DNA of 26,857 bases from Rhodospirillaceae bacterium (GCA_002731315.1 PCBG01000001.1:31326-58182); one strand, 5' to 3'. Shown: positions 14,425 through 25,608, counted from the stretch's first letter. Numbers and translations: made by a program. Notes: a model not told the origin generated them from the letters alone.

Positions 14425-15642
14425 ATGCGTCTAACAAAACCTCTTCTGGCGTGGTCGCTCTATGACTGGGCAAGCTCGCCCGTTCCGACTCTCCACGCCA
14501 CATTCATCTTTTCCGTATTTTTTACTACCACCATAATGCCGGAGGGCGGGTCGGTCGCGTGGGCTTGGATGACCTCGGCAACAGCCTTTTTGTTGGCGAT
14601 CAGTGCACCTATTTTCGGGCGCATGGCGGACCAGCGAGGCAATGCCAAATCCTTTCTGGGGCTGATGGTGCTCCTTGGCGGGGGCGCAACAGCGATGCTG
14701 TGGTTCGTCAAGCCCGACCCGTCCTTTGCCATGATGGCGCTACTGTTATCTGCCCTGTCGATCTTTGCAATGGAAATCAGCTTTGTGTTCTATAACGCAC
14801 TGCTGCCGTCTGTATCAAAGCCAGAAGGCTATGGACGTGCCTCGGGGCTGGCCTGGGGAGTCGGTTATGCTGGCGCCATCATTGCGCTCTTGATGGTGCT
14901 CGTGTTGTTTGTGATGCCCGATACCCCGGCCTTCGGAATTGGCAAGGAACAGGCGGCACATATCCGGATCACCATGTGTTTTGCCGCATTGTGGCTCGTC
15001 ATCTTTGCCGCACCGCTGTTTCTGTTTGTGCGGTCGCCTTCGCCGCAACCAAGGCAAGGTCCGTTTATCACCCAGCTTCGTGACAGTATCGCAATCGCCA
15101 TGCGGATTCCCGACATGCCACGATTTCTGATTGCCCGCATGCTGTTTGCCGACGGGCTGGTCACACTTTTTGCCTTTGGCGGTATCTACGCCGCCAAGGT
15201 GTTCGGCCTTTCTCAGACCATGGTTCTGGTCTTTGCAATTGTATTGAACATTACCGCTGGTGTCGGTGCGGCTTTTGGCGGATTTGCCGATGACCGGTTC
15301 GGGTCGACACGGGTGATGCGGGTGTCGCTTGTTGCATTATCCATTTTGGGAACGATCGCCATTCTGGCGCCTAATGAGGCCGTCTTCTGGGCTGCCGGGG
15401 CAGCGCTCGGCTTGTTTGTCGGCCCGTTGCAATCATCGGCGCGCGTCTATGTGGCGCACAAAGCGCCACCCGAACATCGCGCCAGCATGTTCGGGTTGTT
15501 GATGCTCTCTGGCAAGGCGACCAGCTTTGTCGGGCCCCTACTCTATGGTATTGCTGTTGCCGCCACCGGGACAGAACGTGCTGGAATGTCCATTGTTACT
15601 GTTCTTATGGTTTCCGGCTATTTCTTGATGCCGCGACGCTAA
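14425..15642 (+). CDS. UMF1-family MFS transporter
   Basis: This is an integral membrane transporter of the UMF1/Atg22-like branch of the major facilitator superfamily. The 405-aa product has about 12 hydrophobic segments. It begins with the family-typical LYDWASSPVPTLHATFIF segment and has a basic loop around FGRMADQRGNAK, the MFS motif A position after helix 2. Bacterial members are poorly characterised, so substrate is unknown. The ATG at 14425 has AGGGG eight bases upstream; a GTG one codon earlier is the alternative. It lies 135 bases after apt and ends four bases from the convergent ccrM stop, leaving no room for a dedicated terminator between them. Confidence 0.85.
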   Translation: MRLTKPLLAWSLYDWASSPVPTLHATFIFSVFFTTTIMPEGGSVAWAWMTSATAFLLAISAPIFGRMADQRGNAKSFLGLMVLLGGGATAMLWFVKPDPSFAMMALLLSALSIFAMEISFVFYNALLPSVSKPEGYGRASGLAWGVGYAGAIIALLMVLVLFVMPDTPAFGIGKEQAAHIRITMCFAALWLVIFAAPLFLFVRSPSPQPRQGPFITQLRDSIAIAMRIPDMPRFLIARMLFADGLVTLFAFGGIYAAKVFGLSQTMVLVFAIVLNITAGVGAAFGGFADDRFGSTRVMRVSLVALSILGTIAILAPNEAVFWAAGAALGLFVGPLQSSARVYVAHKAPPEHRASMFGLLMLSGKATSFVGPLLYGIAVAATGTERAGMSIVTVLMVSGYFLMPRR

Positions 15643-15646
15643 ACGG

Positions 15647-17013
<1,367 letters not shown>

Positions 17014-17679
17014 TTATGCCACAGGATCACCGCGGTCCACGGACTTGCCTTCAGATTCTAGATAGTGGCGGATCGGGGCAAAGCTGCGCCGATGATGGAT
17101 CGTGATTCCCAGCCTGTCTATGGCGTCCCGATGCTGTGCTGTGCCATAACCCATATTCTGTGCCCAGCCGTATCCCGGGAAGGTCTTGTCAAGTTCGGTC
17201 ATCACCATGTCACGGCTATGTTTGGCAATCACCGAAGCGGAAGCGATGCTGAGGCTGGTGGCATCGCCGCGCACGACACACCGCGAAGGCAGATTCGTTG
17301 GCGGCATCTGATTGCCATCAATCAGGACCTCAGTCACCGCACCATGGCCAGCCTGTTGAATCTGCGCGGCGAGCGCTGCTGCTGCCTCGGCCATCGCTGC
17401 CAGCGTTGCCTTCAAGATGCCCATACGGTCAATTGTAGCCACATCAACATGGGTGAGATTGAAAAGATGCGGCCCGCGCGTCAGGCGGGCGAACATGTCG
17501 GCACGCCGCGTGGCAGTTAGCTTCTTTGAATCATCCAGACCATCGGGGATCTGGTCGGGCCGGCTGCGATCAAGCCAGCATGCTGCCACACTCACCGGCC
17601 CGGCCCAGGGCCCGCGGCCGGCCTCATCAACGCCGATGGCGATGCCGCTGGCAGCATCTTCAAGACGGAAGTCAGGCAT
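17014..17679 (-). CDS. rnhB: Ribonuclease HII
   Basis: This endonuclease removes ribonucleotides from RNA-DNA hybrids, including single misincorporated ones. The 221-aa product has the metal site VDEAGRGPWAGPV (D18, E19), IDGN (D121) and the late SIASASVIAKHSRD segment (D157), giving the type 2 DEDD set. Start is taken as ATG 17679, which overlaps the end of moaB by 8 bases; a TTG one codon earlier is possible. It is probably cotranscribed with moaB and may run on to ccrM, although 284 bases without a gene separate it from ccrM. Confidence 0.95.
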   Translation of the reverse strand: MPDFRLEDAASGIAIGVDEAGRGPWAGPVSVAACWLDRSRPDQIPDGLDDSKKLTATRRADMFARLTRGPHLFNLTHVDVATIDRMGILKATLAAMAEAAAALAAQIQQAGHGAVTEVLIDGNQMPPTNLPSRCVVRGDATSLSIASASVIAKHSRDMVMTELDKTFPGYGWAQNMGYGTAQHRDAIDRLGITIHHRRSFAPIRHYLESEGKSVDRGDPVA

Positions 17680-18247
17680 CAACTGGCGAGGTGCGGCGGC
17701 GTGATGCAGATTCTGTCAGGCGCGGCATGATTTCCACGAAATTACATGGGCGGTGGCGGATATCGAGCTGGTAGCGCAGGATATCATCCCAGCCATCGCG
17801 GCAGCCGGACGGCGAGCCGGGCAGGGCGAACAAATAAGTGCCGCTCGCTACACCGGCAACCGCCCGCGACTGGATGGTGGAGGTGCCGATCTTTTCATAG
17901 GAAAGCTGGCGAAACAGCTCGCCAAATCCCGGAATGGCCTTTTCGATTGTCCGGTCAAAGGCTTCAGGAGTGCTGTCGCGACCTGTCAGCCCGGTACCGC
18001 CGGTTGTGACAATTACATCAATTTGCGGATCCTCTATCCAGTCCTGTAGCTGGGCCGTGATACGGTCCACATCGTCGGTTACAATCATCCGGCTAGCGAG
18101 AACATGGCCATCCTCGGCAATGCGTTCGGCAAGCAGGTCGCCAGAGCGATCATCATCAGAGGTACGCGTGTCCGAGATGGTCAACACGGCGATGTTGACC
18201 GGTTGAAAGTCAACCGACATGTCTAGACGGCTTGTGTCACACGGCAT
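17672..18247 (-). CDS. moaB: Molybdenum cofactor biosynthesis protein MoaB/Mog type
   Basis: This belongs to the MoaB/MogA family, which adenylylates molybdopterin before molybdate insertion in the molybdenum-cofactor pathway. The 191-aa product has the MPT-binding glycine motif TTGGTGLTGRD (81-91), with the Asp needed for catalysis, and the ALPGSPSG motif (141-148). The ATG at 18247 follows AGGAGG five bases upstream, a much better start than the open frame reaching 18268. No other molybdenum genes are nearby. MoaB and MogA cannot be separated securely by eye, and some MoaB proteins are inactive; here the catalytic Asp is retained. Confidence 0.88.
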   Translation of the reverse strand: MPCDTSRLDMSVDFQPVNIAVLTISDTRTSDDDRSGDLLAERIAEDGHVLASRMIVTDDVDRITAQLQDWIEDPQIDVIVTTGGTGLTGRDSTPEAFDRTIEKAIPGFGELFRQLSYEKIGTSTIQSRAVAGVASGTYLFALPGSPSGCRDGWDDILRYQLDIRHRPCNFVEIMPRLTESASRRRTSPVDA

Positions 18248-18271
18248 TGTTGCCTCCTGCAATTGCACCAG

Positions 18272-20071
18272 TCAGGATCCATCCCCAGCATCTGGCACCC
18301 CATCCGAGACCGTGAAGTCAAAGCGCCCAAAACTGCCCGACGCAAGGGCCAGCAATTCAGGGACAGGATCACCGAGTTGCAGCCTGTAGAGAGCAAAATT
18401 CGTGATCACACTCTTGATATAGTGACGCGTTTCCCGCGCGGGAATGGATTCAATCAGCAAAAAGGGGTCATCCTGATGGTCAACCTTGCGTAGCCATTTG
18501 CGCAGATTGCCAGGCCCCCCATTATAGGCGGCCAGCAGGTGAATGATCGACTGGTCGATCAGCGGCTCGTCCAGAAGCGATCGAATATAGGCCTGACCAA
18601 TCTCAAGATTGCGTTCTGGATTGAGAAGCAGATGTCGGTCGCGGCCCCGATAGCCACGGTTATTCGTCACAAAAGACGCGGTGGCCGGCATGATCTGCAT
18701 CAGGCCAGCGGCACGGGCCCGGCTTTTTGCCCGCGGGTTAAAGCCCGATTCCTGACGTGATATCGCCCACACCAGCGACGGGTCGACAGTGAATTCGACA
18801 TCATAAAGCGGAATAGGGTAGATCGCGCCGAAAAAGGTCTTGCCGCCATTTTTCGAAAGCAGCGATCCAGCCCGGTAGGCAAGCCCAGCCATGCCATTAT
18901 CAAGCGTGAAGCGCAGCGCTTCCTCTTTCATCGTACCCGGCATCTCGGCCCACAGATAACGCAATTCGCGCTCGGCATCATTATATCGCCCGATCTGCAA
19001 CAGGGCGAACAGCCGCTGTCCACCGGGCCATCGTGACAACCAGTTGATGAAATCGGAATCATAGTCTGGCAACTCAAACCCGATGTCATAATTTTGGCCA
19101 AGCGCAGCCCGCGCTATCACGCCGTAAAAGCTGTCGAGATCACGCGCGGCAATCTGCAGATAGCGCGTCGCCTCTTTTGGCCGTCCGGACCGCATTTCGA
19201 TTCGGTGCGCCCAGAATGCCCCGGCGCTGAGCAAAGCCGGAAAGGCTTTCTCATTTTCGGCAAGGTCGCGAAACAAGGCGCCGGCAAATTCGAAATCCCC
19301 GCTGCGCCATGCGGCAAGGCCGCCGGCCCAGCTGCCCATCACCGCTGCATCACGATTTGCCCCCATCGCGTAGCGCGCCTGCCGGATTGCTTTGGTATCG
19401 ACCCCAAAAATGAAATAAGCATGGGCAATCTCGCCACGAAGCTGGCTTTCCTCGGCACTGGTCAGATAACGCTGGTTGCCCTTGTCATCGATGACTTTCA
19501 GCGCGCCTGTTGGCCATCCGCGGCGGATTGACCGGCGGATTTCTTTGGCGATGCGCCTTGTGTTTCGAGGAGACGCGCGGCCGGCAGAGCTTGCCGGGAT
19601 TGGTGGGCGATAGCTGTTACCTGTTGATAGCCCAAATCCATTTAAATATCCGTTCTTTGGTGCTGTAGGCATCGCCGCGTTCTTGGGCCGTCGTTTTTTG
19701 GCTAGCCAGTAGATGCGGCTGGCATCAGGGTGGTCGTTATAGGCTTTCAGCCATGATGACAGTTCCCTGAAACTTGAGCGCCAGGCTGTTGGATGGAGAT
19801 AACGCTGTGACAGCAGGTGGCCAGTCAGGATCGGGTTTTCCAGTCGACCAATCTCGCGGATGGCCTGCTTCATACGTCCCTGTTCCTGAAGGTCAAACAG
19901 GCGCTGATATTGCTGTACGTCAAAATCGCTGAGCAGCAACGGCAACGAAGATGTCGGCACGGATGCCGGCGTGTCCTCTACAACCAATGCAAAGGCCTGA
20001 GCGCTCAGGAGAATGCCAAGCATGATCACAATCCGGCCAAGTGATTTTGCAAAAAATAATGATGTGGACAT
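18272..20071 (-). CDS. slt: Soluble lytic murein transglycosylase
   Basis: This periplasmic enzyme cleaves the MurNAc-GlcNAc bond of peptidoglycan to give 1,6-anhydro products. The ATG at 20071 yields 599 aa with a signal peptide (hydrophobic core about 12-27, likely cleaved after QAFA). A long alpha-helical superhelical region (about 45-420) precedes the SLT domain: AISRQESGFNP with catalytic Glu near 441, GLMQIMPATA (about 456-465) and AAYNGGPGN (about 514-522). The order and size fit the Slt70 family (family 1A). The frame stays open to 20230 but that segment overlaps the UDG gene and carries no signal peptide. Between about residues 110 and 165 lies a basic, proline-rich insert. Confidence 0.92.
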   Translation of the reverse strand: MSTSLFFAKSLGRIVIMLGILLSAQAFALVVEDTPASVPTSSLPLLLSDFDVQQYQRLFDLQEQGRMKQAIREIGRLENPILTGHLLSQRYLHPTAWRSSFRELSSWLKAYNDHPDASRIYWLAKKRRPKNAAMPTAPKNGYLNGFGLSTGNSYRPPIPASSAGRASPRNTRRIAKEIRRSIRRGWPTGALKVIDDKGNQRYLTSAEESQLRGEIAHAYFIFGVDTKAIRQARYAMGANRDAAVMGSWAGGLAAWRSGDFEFAGALFRDLAENEKAFPALLSAGAFWAHRIEMRSGRPKEATRYLQIAARDLDSFYGVIARAALGQNYDIGFELPDYDSDFINWLSRWPGGQRLFALLQIGRYNDAERELRYLWAEMPGTMKEEALRFTLDNGMAGLAYRAGSLLSKNGGKTFFGAIYPIPLYDVEFTVDPSLVWAISRQESGFNPRAKSRARAAGLMQIMPATASFVTNNRGYRGRDRHLLLNPERNLEIGQAYIRSLLDEPLIDQSIIHLLAAYNGGPGNLRKWLRKVDHQDDPFLLIESIPARETRHYIKSVITNFALYRLQLGDPVPELLALASGSFGRFDFTVSDGVPDAGDGS

Positions 20072-20102
20072 AATGCTGACTTTCGCGATTTCGGCGCGCA
20101 CT

Positions 20103-20936
20103 CTATAGAATTTTATCAGCCAGTGCCAATAGATCTGTCCAGGCCAGCCGTTTTTGTGCTGGTGATCGTAGCAGATATTCAGGATGCAGGCTGGCCATGA
20201 CCTGACGCTCGATACCGTCTCCGAATTCAATTTCGGTCCATTTGCCGCGGATTTTCAGAATGCTTCCAGCATCGGGGATCAGCGCCTTTGCCGGCCCACC
20301 GCCCAATACAAGGACATATTCAGGTGCAGCGAGCTGGATATGGCGATACAGCCACGGCAAGAGAAGGGCCATCTCCTCGCTGGTCGGTGTACGGTTTCCT
20401 GGTGGACGCCAGGGCAGAAGACTGGTGATATAGACATCTGCGCGACTCAATCCGATACTGGCCAGCATACGATCAAACAGTTGCCCAGCCGCCCCAATCA
20501 ACGGCAGGCCAATGCGGTCCTCCTCGCGGCCGGGCACATCGCTGATAACCATCAGCCTTGCCCCTTCATTGCCATCAGAAAACACCATATTGCTGGCAGT
20601 ATATTTGAGCGCGCATTGATCAAAATCCTGCAGTGCCCCCTTCAATGCCGCGATAGAAGCAATCGCTGTGAGCTGCCCAGTCCCGGAAGATGGTGGTGGC
20701 GACGCCTTATCCAGCGCCGGCGTCTGTTCCTGTGGCGTGACCGTTCCTGACACTGGCAGGCTGTCTGCCGATGTAGCCGGCTGTCGGACAGGTGCCTGGT
20801 GGGGGGCCAAAATATCCCGTAATGTCACCGTTGCAGCTGAAACCGGATCATCGACAAGCGTTTCATCAATACCCATCTGCTGTTGCCAGGTAAGTACGGC
20901 AAGAAGATCATCTGCGGTTTCAGACTTCGCTGTCAT
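20103..20936 (-). CDS. Family-4-like uracil-DNA glycosylase lacking Fe-S cysteines
   Basis: This removes uracil from DNA. The 277-aa product has a low-complexity, proline-rich N-terminus (about 30-90) and then a family-4/5-type fold: DVPGREED (133-140, the motif A position), TSLLPWRPPGNR (about 171-182), a central VLVLGGGPAKAL and the C-terminal catalytic-loop motif HPEYLLR (H251). Classical family 4 enzymes coordinate a 4Fe-4S cluster with four cysteines. This protein has one cysteine in total (C108, in CALK), so it cannot hold that cluster. Start ATG 20936 follows GGAAAT; a TTG at 20984 would add 16 residues. The gene ends 31 bases before slt on the same strand. Confidence 0.87.
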   Translation of the reverse strand: MTAKSETADDLLAVLTWQQQMGIDETLVDDPVSAATVTLRDILAPHQAPVRQPATSADSLPVSGTVTPQEQTPALDKASPPPSSGTGQLTAIASIAALKGALQDFDQCALKYTASNMVFSDGNEGARLMVISDVPGREEDRIGLPLIGAAGQLFDRMLASIGLSRADVYITSLLPWRPPGNRTPTSEEMALLLPWLYRHIQLAAPEYVLVLGGGPAKALIPDAGSILKIRGKWTEIEFGDGIERQVMASLHPEYLLRSPAQKRLAWTDLLALADKIL

Positions 20937-21069
20937 GTTAATTTCCGTCGATTTTCTGACCGTCGTGATGCGATAAAAAGACAACTATTCTTCGATAACA
21001 GGTTACCTTATACAAGACCCGCGTAAACAATCCATAGCTGACGAAGCCGGTGATCAGGGGGGCGCAAGG

Positions 21070-22704
21070 ATGGAACGTGAATCAATGGAATTTGATGTCG
21101 TCGTGGTTGGCGGCGGGCCGTCAGGCCTGTCGGCGGCCATCCGTCTTAAGCAGCTGGCGCAGGAAACTGGTCGCGATCTTGAAGTCTGCCTGATAGAAAA
21201 GGGCAGTGAAGTCGGCGCGCACATTCTGTCTGGAGCGGTTCTGGAGCCGCGGGCCCTGAATGAATTGCTGCCTGGCTGGAAGGAAGCCGGCGCACCATTG
21301 GATACCCCGGTAACAGATGACAAGTTTCTTTATCTGACTCAAAGCGGGTCCATCCGCCTGCCTACCCCGCCGCAAATGAACAATCACGGCAACTATATTA
21401 TCTCACTTGGCAATTTCTGCCGCTGGCTAGGTGAACAGGCCGAGGCGCTTGGCGTTGAAGTCTACCCCGGCTTTGCGGCAGCCGAAGTACTGTATGACGA
21501 GAACGGTGCGGTGCGCGGCGTAGCAACCGGTGATATGGGCATTGACAAGGATGGTACGCCAACCGAAAACTTTATGCCCGGTATGGAACTGCTGGCCAAA
21601 CAGACGATCTTTGCTGAAGGTTGTCGCGGCCATCTGACAAAGACATTGTTCGACAGATTTGATTTGCGCGAGGGTAAGGATCCACAGACCTTTGCCATCG
21701 GCATTAAAGAGCTGTGGGATATCGAGCCCGAAAAATCAAAGCCCGGAACTGCTCTGCATTCGGTCGGCTGGCCCCTGTCCAGCGACACCTATGGCGGATC
21801 CTTCCTGTACCATCTAAACGAAAATCAGGTTGCTGTTGGCTATGTTGTGGGTCTTGACTATTCAAATCCTCATCTGTCACCTTTCGAAGAATTTCAGCGT
21901 TTCAAGACACACCCTGCAATTCGCAAAGTGTTCGAAGGGGGACGGCGTGTCGCTTATGGCGCGCGCGCTCTGAACGAGGGGGGATTCCAATCGATTCCGA
22001 AACTTACCTTTCCGGGAGGCTGCCTTGTTGGCTGTACGGCGGGTTTCCTGAATGTTCCAAAAATCAAGGGCACACACACTGCCATGAAATCGGGCATTGT
22101 TGCTGCCGAAGCTATTTTTGAATCACTTGACTCTATGGTGCGCGGTCATGAACCAGCAAGCTATGGAAACAAATTGCAGGACAGCTGGTTGTGGACGGAA
22201 CTTTACAGGGTGCGGAATATTCGCCCTGGCTTTAGCAAGGGGCTTTTGTTCGGAATGGCCAACGCTGCGCTTGACACCTACATCCTGCGTGGTCGCGCGC
22301 CCTGGACCATGCATCATCATGCCGACCATATCACCTTGAAAAAAGCGGATGAAGCCCCACGGATCGAGTATCCAAAGCCAGATGGAGAGATCAGTTTTGA
22401 TCGTAATTCCTCAGTATTCCTATCCGGCACAAATCACGAGGAAAACCAGCCAGCACATCTGACCTTAAAGGACAGTTCTGTGCCGATTGACCATAATCTC
22501 GCTCTTTATGACGCACCAGAGCAGCGCTATTGCCCTGCCGGAGTCTATGAAATTGTCCACGAGGATGATGGCAGCAACCCGCGCCTTCAGATCAATGCGC
22601 AGAACTGCGTCCACTGCAAGACTTGCGATATCAAGGATCCATCCCAAAATATTATCTGGGTAACGCCGGAAGGCGGCGGCGGGCCAACCTACCCAAATAT
22701 GTAA
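21070..22704 (+). CDS. Electron transfer flavoprotein:ubiquinone oxidoreductase
   Basis: This inner-membrane-associated flavoprotein passes electrons from ETF to ubiquinone during fatty-acid and amino-acid oxidation. The 544-aa length is standard. The FAD dinucleotide-binding motif [12 protein letters not shown] begins near residue 12, '[18 protein letters not shown]' follows, and the late '[22 protein letters not shown]' covers the second FAD and quinone region. The 4Fe-4S ligands are C488, C513, C516 and C519 (NCVHCKTC), and the protein ends with the conserved [13 protein letters not shown]. No ETF alpha/beta genes are in the window. Start ATG 21070 is six bases after a G-rich stretch; ATG 21085 is an alternative. 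Confidence 0.96.
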   Translation: MERESMEFDVVVVGGGPSGLSAAIRLKQLAQETGRDLEVCLIEKGSEVGAHILSGAVLEPRALNELLPGWKEAGAPLDTPVTDDKFLYLTQSGSIRLPTPPQMNNHGNYIISLGNFCRWLGEQAEALGVEVYPGFAAAEVLYDENGAVRGVATGDMGIDKDGTPTENFMPGMELLAKQTIFAEGCRGHLTKTLFDRFDLREGKDPQTFAIGIKELWDIEPEKSKPGTALHSVGWPLSSDTYGGSFLYHLNENQVAVGYVVGLDYSNPHLSPFEEFQRFKTHPAIRKVFEGGRRVAYGARALNEGGFQSIPKLTFPGGCLVGCTAGFLNVPKIKGTHTAMKSGIVAAEAIFESLDSMVRGHEPASYGNKLQDSWLWTELYRVRNIRPGFSKGLLFGMANAALDTYILRGRAPWTMHHHADHITLKKADEAPRIEYPKPDGEISFDRNSSVFLSGTNHEENQPAHLTLKDSSVPIDHNLALYDAPEQRYCPAGVYEIVHEDDGSNPRLQINAQNCVHCKTCDIKDPSQNIIWVTPEGGGGPTYPNM

Positions 22705-22798
22705 CGGGTATGGCCTGACAATGCCCGGCAAACGAGGCAGAAAGAAAGTTGAACTGCCCTGAATATGGAACCACTGATCATGTGGGTGGAGGGCAATC

Positions 22799-24604
22799 AT
22801 GCCAGAAACAAGGGCAATCTCGCGGATCGCGCACAAGGCTTACGCTGTTGTGGGTGCTGGTTTGATCGCCCTCGCCATGTCATCCTGCGTCACGACAACA
22901 ACGACAGCTGAACGCGAGCAAGGCGACACACCGGAAGCCGGCCCGTTAACTGCCGGCGAGATAACGACAGAGCCAGCAGCCCCTGATGGTATTTCAGGCA
23001 CCTCGTTAGTGCATGATATATCGACGATATCAGGGCACTTTCTGGCAGCACGGCAAGCTCTCTACATGAATGATGTAAGACGGTCTGCAGCGTTTTTTCT
23101 GGAAGCCCTTAACGGAGTTGACCCAGATGCAGCCTTATTACGGCAGGCGTTTCTGACACAATATTATTATGGTGATATTGAAAAAGCCGCTGCCATCGGG
23201 CGTCAGATGGAACAGCTGAACCTGACGATGGCATTGGCTGGTGAGCCTGGCACCGCGCTTGCGATCCGGAACCATGACTGGCCGGCCACCCTTGTTCTGG
23301 CGGATGTCATCGCCGAGGATAACAATGCGATGGATCTTGCCGGGATAATCAGCGCCTGGGCAACAGCTGCCAACGGACAGATGGATGCCGGAATTTCACA
23401 GCTTGCCGATACCGGGCGGCTGATCGCTGGTGACAACGCACCGTTACCTACCCACGTGCAACTCAACCTCATGTTGATGGCGGAATATCTCGGGCTTGAT
23501 GACGAGGCACAGCAACGTAGCGCGGATTTGCGCAGTCAGGATCTGCCCGCTGGCATGGCCATCCAGCTTGCCGGTTTTCTTGTGCGCAATGGCCAACTGC
23601 CAGACGCAAAGGCGCTCCTTGATGATCGCCTGTCCCAGCAATTCAACCACCGCGCTGTAATTGACAGCCTTATTGTGGCACCGGGGCGCGGTACCGATAT
23701 CGGCACATTGATCGCCAACAATATCATCGAAGTAGCACTTGCAAGTCAGAGCGAGGATGCGCGCAGATCCCGTTCTGCGAGACTGAGGCTGGCGCTTTTT
23801 ATCGCACCGGAACTTGATTTTGGTCATTTACTTCTGGCCCAGGAATTGAGTGATGTCGGTCAGTATGAAGAGGCCATTCTTCATCTTGACCGGATTGGTG
23901 TTGACGATGTCTTTGGCCAGCTTGCGCAGTTATTGAAGGCATCCATCGTTGAGAACATGGACGAGCCGGAACGTGCAGTTTCCATTCTTGAAGCAATAAT
24001 TATCCGTGACCGTGACAACCCGTATCTCTATCACCGTGTCGGCGATAACTACCGGCGCATGCAACGTTACGCCGAAAGCCGTGATGCCTATATGAGAGCC
24101 GTGGCTCTGGGAAGTGACAGCGGCGCGCTACACCGAAATCTTGGCATGGCGCTGGAACGCCTTGGCGATGACCTTGCTGCCGAGAGGCATCTGCTTCGCG
24201 CCGTCGAAATCGATCCTTCCGATTCGTATGCGCTGAATTATCTCGGCTATTGGTGGGCGGATGAAGGCCGCAACCTTGATCAGGCAGTCGGCCTGATTGA
24301 GCGCGCGGTTGAAAAGCGCCCCGGCAGTGGCTTTTTTGTTGATTCCCTTGGCTGGGTCCATTTCAAACTAGGCAACCCGCATAAGGCCGTTGACTATCTT
24401 GAGCGCGCGACCGAACTGGAACCGTCAGATCCGGAGATTACTGGTCATCTTGGTGATGTATACTGGGTGCTTGGGCGATATGAGGAGGCGCGGTTCAAAT
24501 GGAGATTGGCGCGCAGTCTAAGTGCTGATGACGAAGAACGGGCGATGCTGACATCGCGCCTTATGAATGGCTTGTCGCCTGACGACATTCCCGCCGCGAA
24601 CTGA
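22799..24604 (+). CDS. TPR-repeat lipoprotein
   Basis: This 601-aa protein probably sits in the outer membrane or periplasm. An N-terminal hydrophobic segment ends in LIALAMSSC, a plausible lipobox with C30 as the lipidated residue, followed by a Thr/Ala-rich linker. Most of the rest is alpha-helical, with recognisable TPR units in the C-terminal half (for example around YLYHRVGDNYRRMQRYAES, then NLGMALERLGDDLAAERHLL, then SLGWVHFKLGNPHKAVDYLE), about five to seven in all. The start has GGAGGG five bases upstream. It ends 34 bases before the favoured ispE start and overlaps the longer ispE frame. A TPR protein just upstream of ispE recurs in alphaproteobacteria; its function is unknown, and TPR proteins usually act as scaffolds. 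Confidence 0.85.
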   Translation: MPETRAISRIAHKAYAVVGAGLIALAMSSCVTTTTTAEREQGDTPEAGPLTAGEITTEPAAPDGISGTSLVHDISTISGHFLAARQALYMNDVRRSAAFFLEALNGVDPDAALLRQAFLTQYYYGDIEKAAAIGRQMEQLNLTMALAGEPGTALAIRNHDWPATLVLADVIAEDNNAMDLAGIISAWATAANGQMDAGISQLADTGRLIAGDNAPLPTHVQLNLMLMAEYLGLDDEAQQRSADLRSQDLPAGMAIQLAGFLVRNGQLPDAKALLDDRLSQQFNHRAVIDSLIVAPGRGTDIGTLIANNIIEVALASQSEDARRSRSARLRLALFIAPELDFGHLLLAQELSDVGQYEEAILHLDRIGVDDVFGQLAQLLKASIVENMDEPERAVSILEAIIIRDRDNPYLYHRVGDNYRRMQRYAESRDAYMRAVALGSDSGALHRNLGMALERLGDDLAAERHLLRAVEIDPSDSYALNYLGYWWADEGRNLDQAVGLIERAVEKRPGSGFFVDSLGWVHFKLGNPHKAVDYLERATELEPSDPEITGHLGDVYWVLGRYEEARFKWRLARSLSADDEERAMLTSRLMNGLSPDDIPAAN

Positions 24605-24638
24605 GCCCGTGGCAACCAGTCAGCCTGTGCCAAGCCGA

Positions 24639-25535
24639 ATGAACGCCCCGGCAAAGATAAATCTCTGCCTGAACATCACGGGACGGCGGGCGGATGGATA
24701 TCATCTGCTTGATTCAGTAGTCGTTTTTGCGGCAATAGGCGACCTTCTCGAAATTAGGCATGCCGAGGAAGATCGCATCACCCTTGGCGGAACATTTGCC
24801 AATCAGTTTTATGAGTTGCAGAATCACGAACCGCCGGCCGCAAGCGACACAGGAGATAATATCTGCGCAAAGACCCTGGGCGCGTGGCGGGCAGCCGGCG
24901 GCGCGATCGGACCGTTGGCTATCCATATCGAAAAACATATACCGGTGGGAGCTGGTCTTGGTGGTGGGTCGAGTGACGCTGCCGCCTTGTTGCGCTGGTT
25001 GCAGACAAATACGGATCGACCAATTCCAAATCATCTGTTGTTTGACCTTGCGACTGAACTGGGTGCGGATGTACCCGCCTGCCTTGTCAACAAGCCGCTG
25101 CGGATGCGCGGAATTGGCGATGTCATCGATACTCTGGAACCGGCACCAGCCGGGCCGGTGCTGCTGGCCAGCCCCGGGGTGTTGCTGTCGACAAAGCGCG
25201 TTTTCACCGCCCTTGCGGACAAGGACGCTGATCGAGGTGATATGGGTCGTGATGATATTGGCCTCGTCAGTTGGCGCATGCTGGCCGACCCTTCTGACAT
25301 GACGATGGTAGAAATTGCCAGCCGAGGAAATGACCTGCAACCGGAGGCGGTCTCCATAGCGCCAGAAATTGGCAAATTGTTGCAACTCATGGCGGCGCAG
25401 GATGGCGCTGTTACCGCACAGATGACCGGCAGCGGTTCCGCCTGTTTCGCATTATTCGAAACTCCAGCGCTGTGCGATTCGGCAGCGACTGCGCTGAAAT
25501 CGCACGGATTATGGGCTGTTAGCACAAGCATATGA
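24639..25535 (+). CDS. ispE: 4-diphosphocytidyl-2-C-methyl-D-erythritol kinase
   Basis: This GHMP kinase phosphorylates CDP-methylerythritol in the MEP pathway to isopentenyl diphosphate. From ATG 24639 the product is 298 aa, with the N-terminal APAKINL (catalytic Lys at residue 7), GRRADGYHLL (about 15-24), the ATP-binding loop PVGAGLGGGSSDAA (102-115), GADVPAC (catalytic Asp 144) and the third motif TGSGSACFAL near the end. The ribosome site is weak at every candidate start. GTG 24609 would add ten residues, and the frame is open to 24567 inside the upstream TPR gene. The family N-terminus begins just before APAKINL, favouring 24639. The gene is probably cotranscribed with the TPR gene. Confidence 0.94.
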   Translation: MNAPAKINLCLNITGRRADGYHLLDSVVVFAAIGDLLEIRHAEEDRITLGGTFANQFYELQNHEPPAASDTGDNICAKTLGAWRAAGGAIGPLAIHIEKHIPVGAGLGGGSSDAAALLRWLQTNTDRPIPNHLLFDLATELGADVPACLVNKPLRMRGIGDVIDTLEPAPAGPVLLASPGVLLSTKRVFTALADKDADRGDMGRDDIGLVSWRMLADPSDMTMVEIASRGNDLQPEAVSIAPEIGKLLQLMAAQDGAVTAQMTGSGSACFALFETPALCDSAATALKSHGLWAVSTSI

Positions 25536-25608
25536 ATAAGGGCGTGTAAGAGAAATCGTGCGTTTTTCGGTAATGAACTTTAAGTGTAAAGCACCATAAT
25601 CTTCGGGC

